A stretch of DNA of 7,223 nt from the NCBI GenBank assembly GCA_947087145.1, contig CAMUBM010000034.1, forward strand, positions 1 through 7,223. The letters are read 5' to 3'. Of this stretch, positions 5,465 through 7,223 are shown one piece after another. Position 1 is the first letter of the stretch. Every line of letters begins with the position of its first letter. The stretch comes from an uncultured Mycoplasmatota bacterium (GTDB lineage Bacteria > Bacillota_I > Bacilli_A > RF39 > UBA660). Made by a program: the position numbers and the translations under genes. The notes under the pieces were generated by a model that was not told where the DNA came from, searched no databases, and saw nothing but the letters and a program-made list of their open reading frames with translations.

Positions 5465-7213
5465 ATGACCTTTATTTCACAGAATGAACTAAATACTATA
5501 CGAAGTAATGTATCGATTGTAGATGTTATTTCCTCCTATGTTCCTTTGACACAGAAAGGCAAGAACTTTTTTGGTGTTTGTCCTTTTCATGAAGATCACT
5601 CTCCTAGTATGAGCGTTTCTGAAGAAAAACAAATTTATAAGTGTTTTTCTTGTGGCGCAACGGGAAATGTATTTACTTTTGTGGAAAATTATTTGAATGT
5701 AAGTTTTGCTGAAGCAGCTATTATTCTAGCGGAAAAAGCAGGGTTAGCTCTTCATTGGGATTTGCCAACAAAAAGAAAAGTAAAATACCAAGAGGAATAC
5801 GATTTGATGGATCTTACTTTGCGTTTCTATCAAAATAATTTACAAACAGAAGAAGGAGAGAAAGCTCGAGATTATTTAAAAGAAAGAGGTTTGTTAGAGG
5901 ATACTATCAAAGAATTTTCAATTGGTCTTTCTCTTTCTAATCATTTATTTTATACTTTGTTTTCTAAAAAAGGATATAAAGACTCTTTGTTGCAAGATTT
6001 AGGATTGATTACAAAGAGTAAAGAACAGGTTTACGATGTTTTTCAAAACCGGATTATGTTTCCTATTCACGATTTGGAAGGGCATGTTGTTGGTTTTACT
6101 GCACGATGTTACTTGTTTGATATGACACCAAAGTATCTAAATACAAGAGAAACTTATCTTTTTAAAAAAGGAAGTATTTTGTTTAATTACCATCGAGCAA
6201 AAGAGACTATACGTATTCATAAACAAGTAATTGTAGTAGAGGGCAATATGGATGCTATTCGTCTTTCTTCTGTAGGAATTAAAAATGTAGTTGCTTTAAT
6301 GGGAACGAGTTTAACACGAGAGCAAATGGAAGCGTTAAAAAAACTTCGTTCTCAAGTCATTCTGATGCTTGATAATGATACTGCTGGAGAAACGGCAACA
6401 TTTCAAGTTGGAAATCTTTTAGAAGAAAATTCTATTCCTTTTTCTGTAGTTCGTCTTAGTGGAGAAAAAGACCCAGATGCTTACGTCTTAAAAAATGGCG
6501 CTGCTGCTATTTTAGAAAATGTAAAAAATGCCATCTCTTTTCTTGATTTTAAATTGAATTATTTAAAGAAAAATAAAAATTTGCAGGATGCTAGTGATTT
6601 GGCAGACTATATAAAAGCTGTACTTCAAAGTCTAAAGAATAATTCAGATACCATTTTAAAAGAAGTGACTTTACAAAAGTTAGCAAATGATTATAATATT
6701 TCGTATGCTGTATTAAAAGAACAGTTAGGAAACGAAGAAGTAACAAAAAAAGTAGTTTTTAAGGAAAAAAGTCAAGAAGTAAAGAAAATGAAAAGTACTT
6801 ATGAAAAACTATGCGAGGAAATATTATATTATATGATGCATGATGTAGTTTTTATAAAGTTGTATCAAACTAAATTGGGAATATTTCCAACAAAAGAACA
6901 TCGTTTGATTGCTAATGAGATTCTGTATTATTATGAGACAAATAAAGACATTCAATTAGCAGACTTCATCACTTATGCTGAAACTACTGCTATGTATACT
7001 TTCATTATGGATATATTAAGTAGTATAGAAGAGAAGGAACTTACAGAAAGTGCTATGTTGGAACTTATTCGAAGGTTGAAGAAAAAAATGAAAGAACAGG
7101 AAATAGAAAAATTGAAAATAGAATTAAAGAAAGAGTTGGATGAAAATAAGAAAACAGCTTTGGCTTTAAAAATAGTAGAGATTAAAGGAAGTGTTTCGGA
7201 TGAAGATTATTAA
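5465..7213 (+). CDS. dnaG: DNA primase
   Basis: DnaG makes the RNA primers for lagging-strand synthesis, working with the replicative helicase. The protein has 582 residues, near the usual length. Seen: an N-terminal zinc-binding domain with C39, H42, C60 and C63 (CPFH and CFSCG); the primase core with NRIMFPIHDLEG and PKYLNTRET; a TOPRIM fold with E259 in VVEGNMD and D303/D305 in LDNDTAG, the metal-binding acidic residues; and a C-terminal helical region (about 440-582), rich in Lys and Glu, that should bind the helicase. All catalytic residues are present. It lies downstream of a terminator-like hairpin, so it probably has its own promoter. TTGGCA (5421-5426) with TATTAT (5443-5448) is possible, but it would start transcription inside the Shine-Dalgarno site, so I do not list it. 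A gene that is probably rpoD overlaps its end by 14 nt, the gene order expected of the macromolecular-synthesis operon. Confidence 0.97.
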   Translation: MTFISQNELNTIRSNVSIVDVISSYVPLTQKGKNFFGVCPFHEDHSPSMSVSEEKQIYKCFSCGATGNVFTFVENYLNVSFAEAAIILAEKAGLALHWDLPTKRKVKYQEEYDLMDLTLRFYQNNLQTEEGEKARDYLKERGLLEDTIKEFSIGLSLSNHLFYTLFSKKGYKDSLLQDLGLITKSKEQVYDVFQNRIMFPIHDLEGHVVGFTARCYLFDMTPKYLNTRETYLFKKGSILFNYHRAKETIRIHKQVIVVEGNMDAIRLSSVGIKNVVALMGTSLTREQMEALKKLRSQVILMLDNDTAGETATFQVGNLLEENSIPFSVVRLSGEKDPDAYVLKNGAAAILENVKNAISFLDFKLNYLKKNKNLQDASDLADYIKAVLQSLKNNSDTILKEVTLQKLANDYNISYAVLKEQLGNEEVTKKVVFKEKSQEVKKMKSTYEKLCEEILYYMMHDVVFIKLYQTKLGIFPTKEHRLIANEILYYYETNKDIQLADFITYAETTAMYTFIMDILSSIEEKELTESAMLELIRRLKKKMKEQEIEKLKIELKKELDENKKTALALKIVEIKGSVSDEDY

Positions 7214-7223
7214 AACGTTTGAA
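7200..7223 (+). CDS. Start of a downstream gene, probably rpoD (partial, runs off the window)
   Basis: An ATG at 7200, in the +1 frame relative to dnaG, opens a reading frame that stays open to the window edge and encodes MKIIKTFE. AGGA (7186-7189) stands 10 nt upstream. The 14-nt overlap with dnaG suggests coupled translation. Eight residues cannot identify a protein. The rpoD call rests on the very common dnaG-rpoD order in bacteria and on a start that is compatible with sigma region 1.1. Confidence 0.5.

Overview
The window looks like chromosomal DNA from a low-GC, Gram-positive-type bacterium (Bacillota). By inference it is one of the small-genome, gut-associated Bacilli lineages formerly placed near the Mollicutes. 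Reasons: the coding DNA is strongly A+T rich, several starts have clear AGGAGG-type Shine-Dalgarno sites, a sortase and a sortase-type wall-anchored protein are present, and a gene overlapping the end of dnaG looks like the start of rpoD. Tryptophan is written TGG, TGA ends one gene, and no gene has an internal TGA, so the standard bacterial code applies. All credible genes lie on the + strand.

Layout: (1) 1-71 is a short leader with a TATAAT box inside a near-perfect 40-bp palindrome. (2) 72-1835 is uvrC, the complete nucleotide-excision-repair nuclease. (3) 1869-3005 and 2998-3879 are an overlapping pair encoding divergent relatives of RnfC and RnfD. The RnfC-like protein keeps both [4Fe-4S] motifs but lacks the glycine-rich flavin/NADH loop. 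The RnfD-like protein lacks the covalent-flavin SGAT motif. (4) 3880-3979 is an intergenic stretch with a weak terminator-like hairpin and a good promoter candidate. (5) 3980-4903 and 4887-5375 are an overlapping pair: an exported thioester-domain-like surface protein with a C-terminal sorting signal, and a small sortase. The surface protein has Ser where the thioester Cys is expected. (6) 5366-5402 is a 15-bp AU-rich hairpin running into a T tract, which embeds the sortase stop codon and probably ends that unit. (7) 5465-7213 is dnaG (primase), overlapped by a gene starting at 7200 that is probably rpoD.

How the genes work together: uvrC and the dnaG/(rpoD) pair are housekeeping genes that frame two accessory two-gene modules. 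The surface-protein/sortase pair reads as a dedicated enzyme-substrate unit. The RnfC/RnfD-like pair reads as a reduced membrane redox module without RnfA, B, E or G in this window. The main points worth following up are the coordinated loss of flavin sites in this C-D pair, and the loss of the expected thioester Cys in a protein that still keeps the partner TQ motif and its own sortase.
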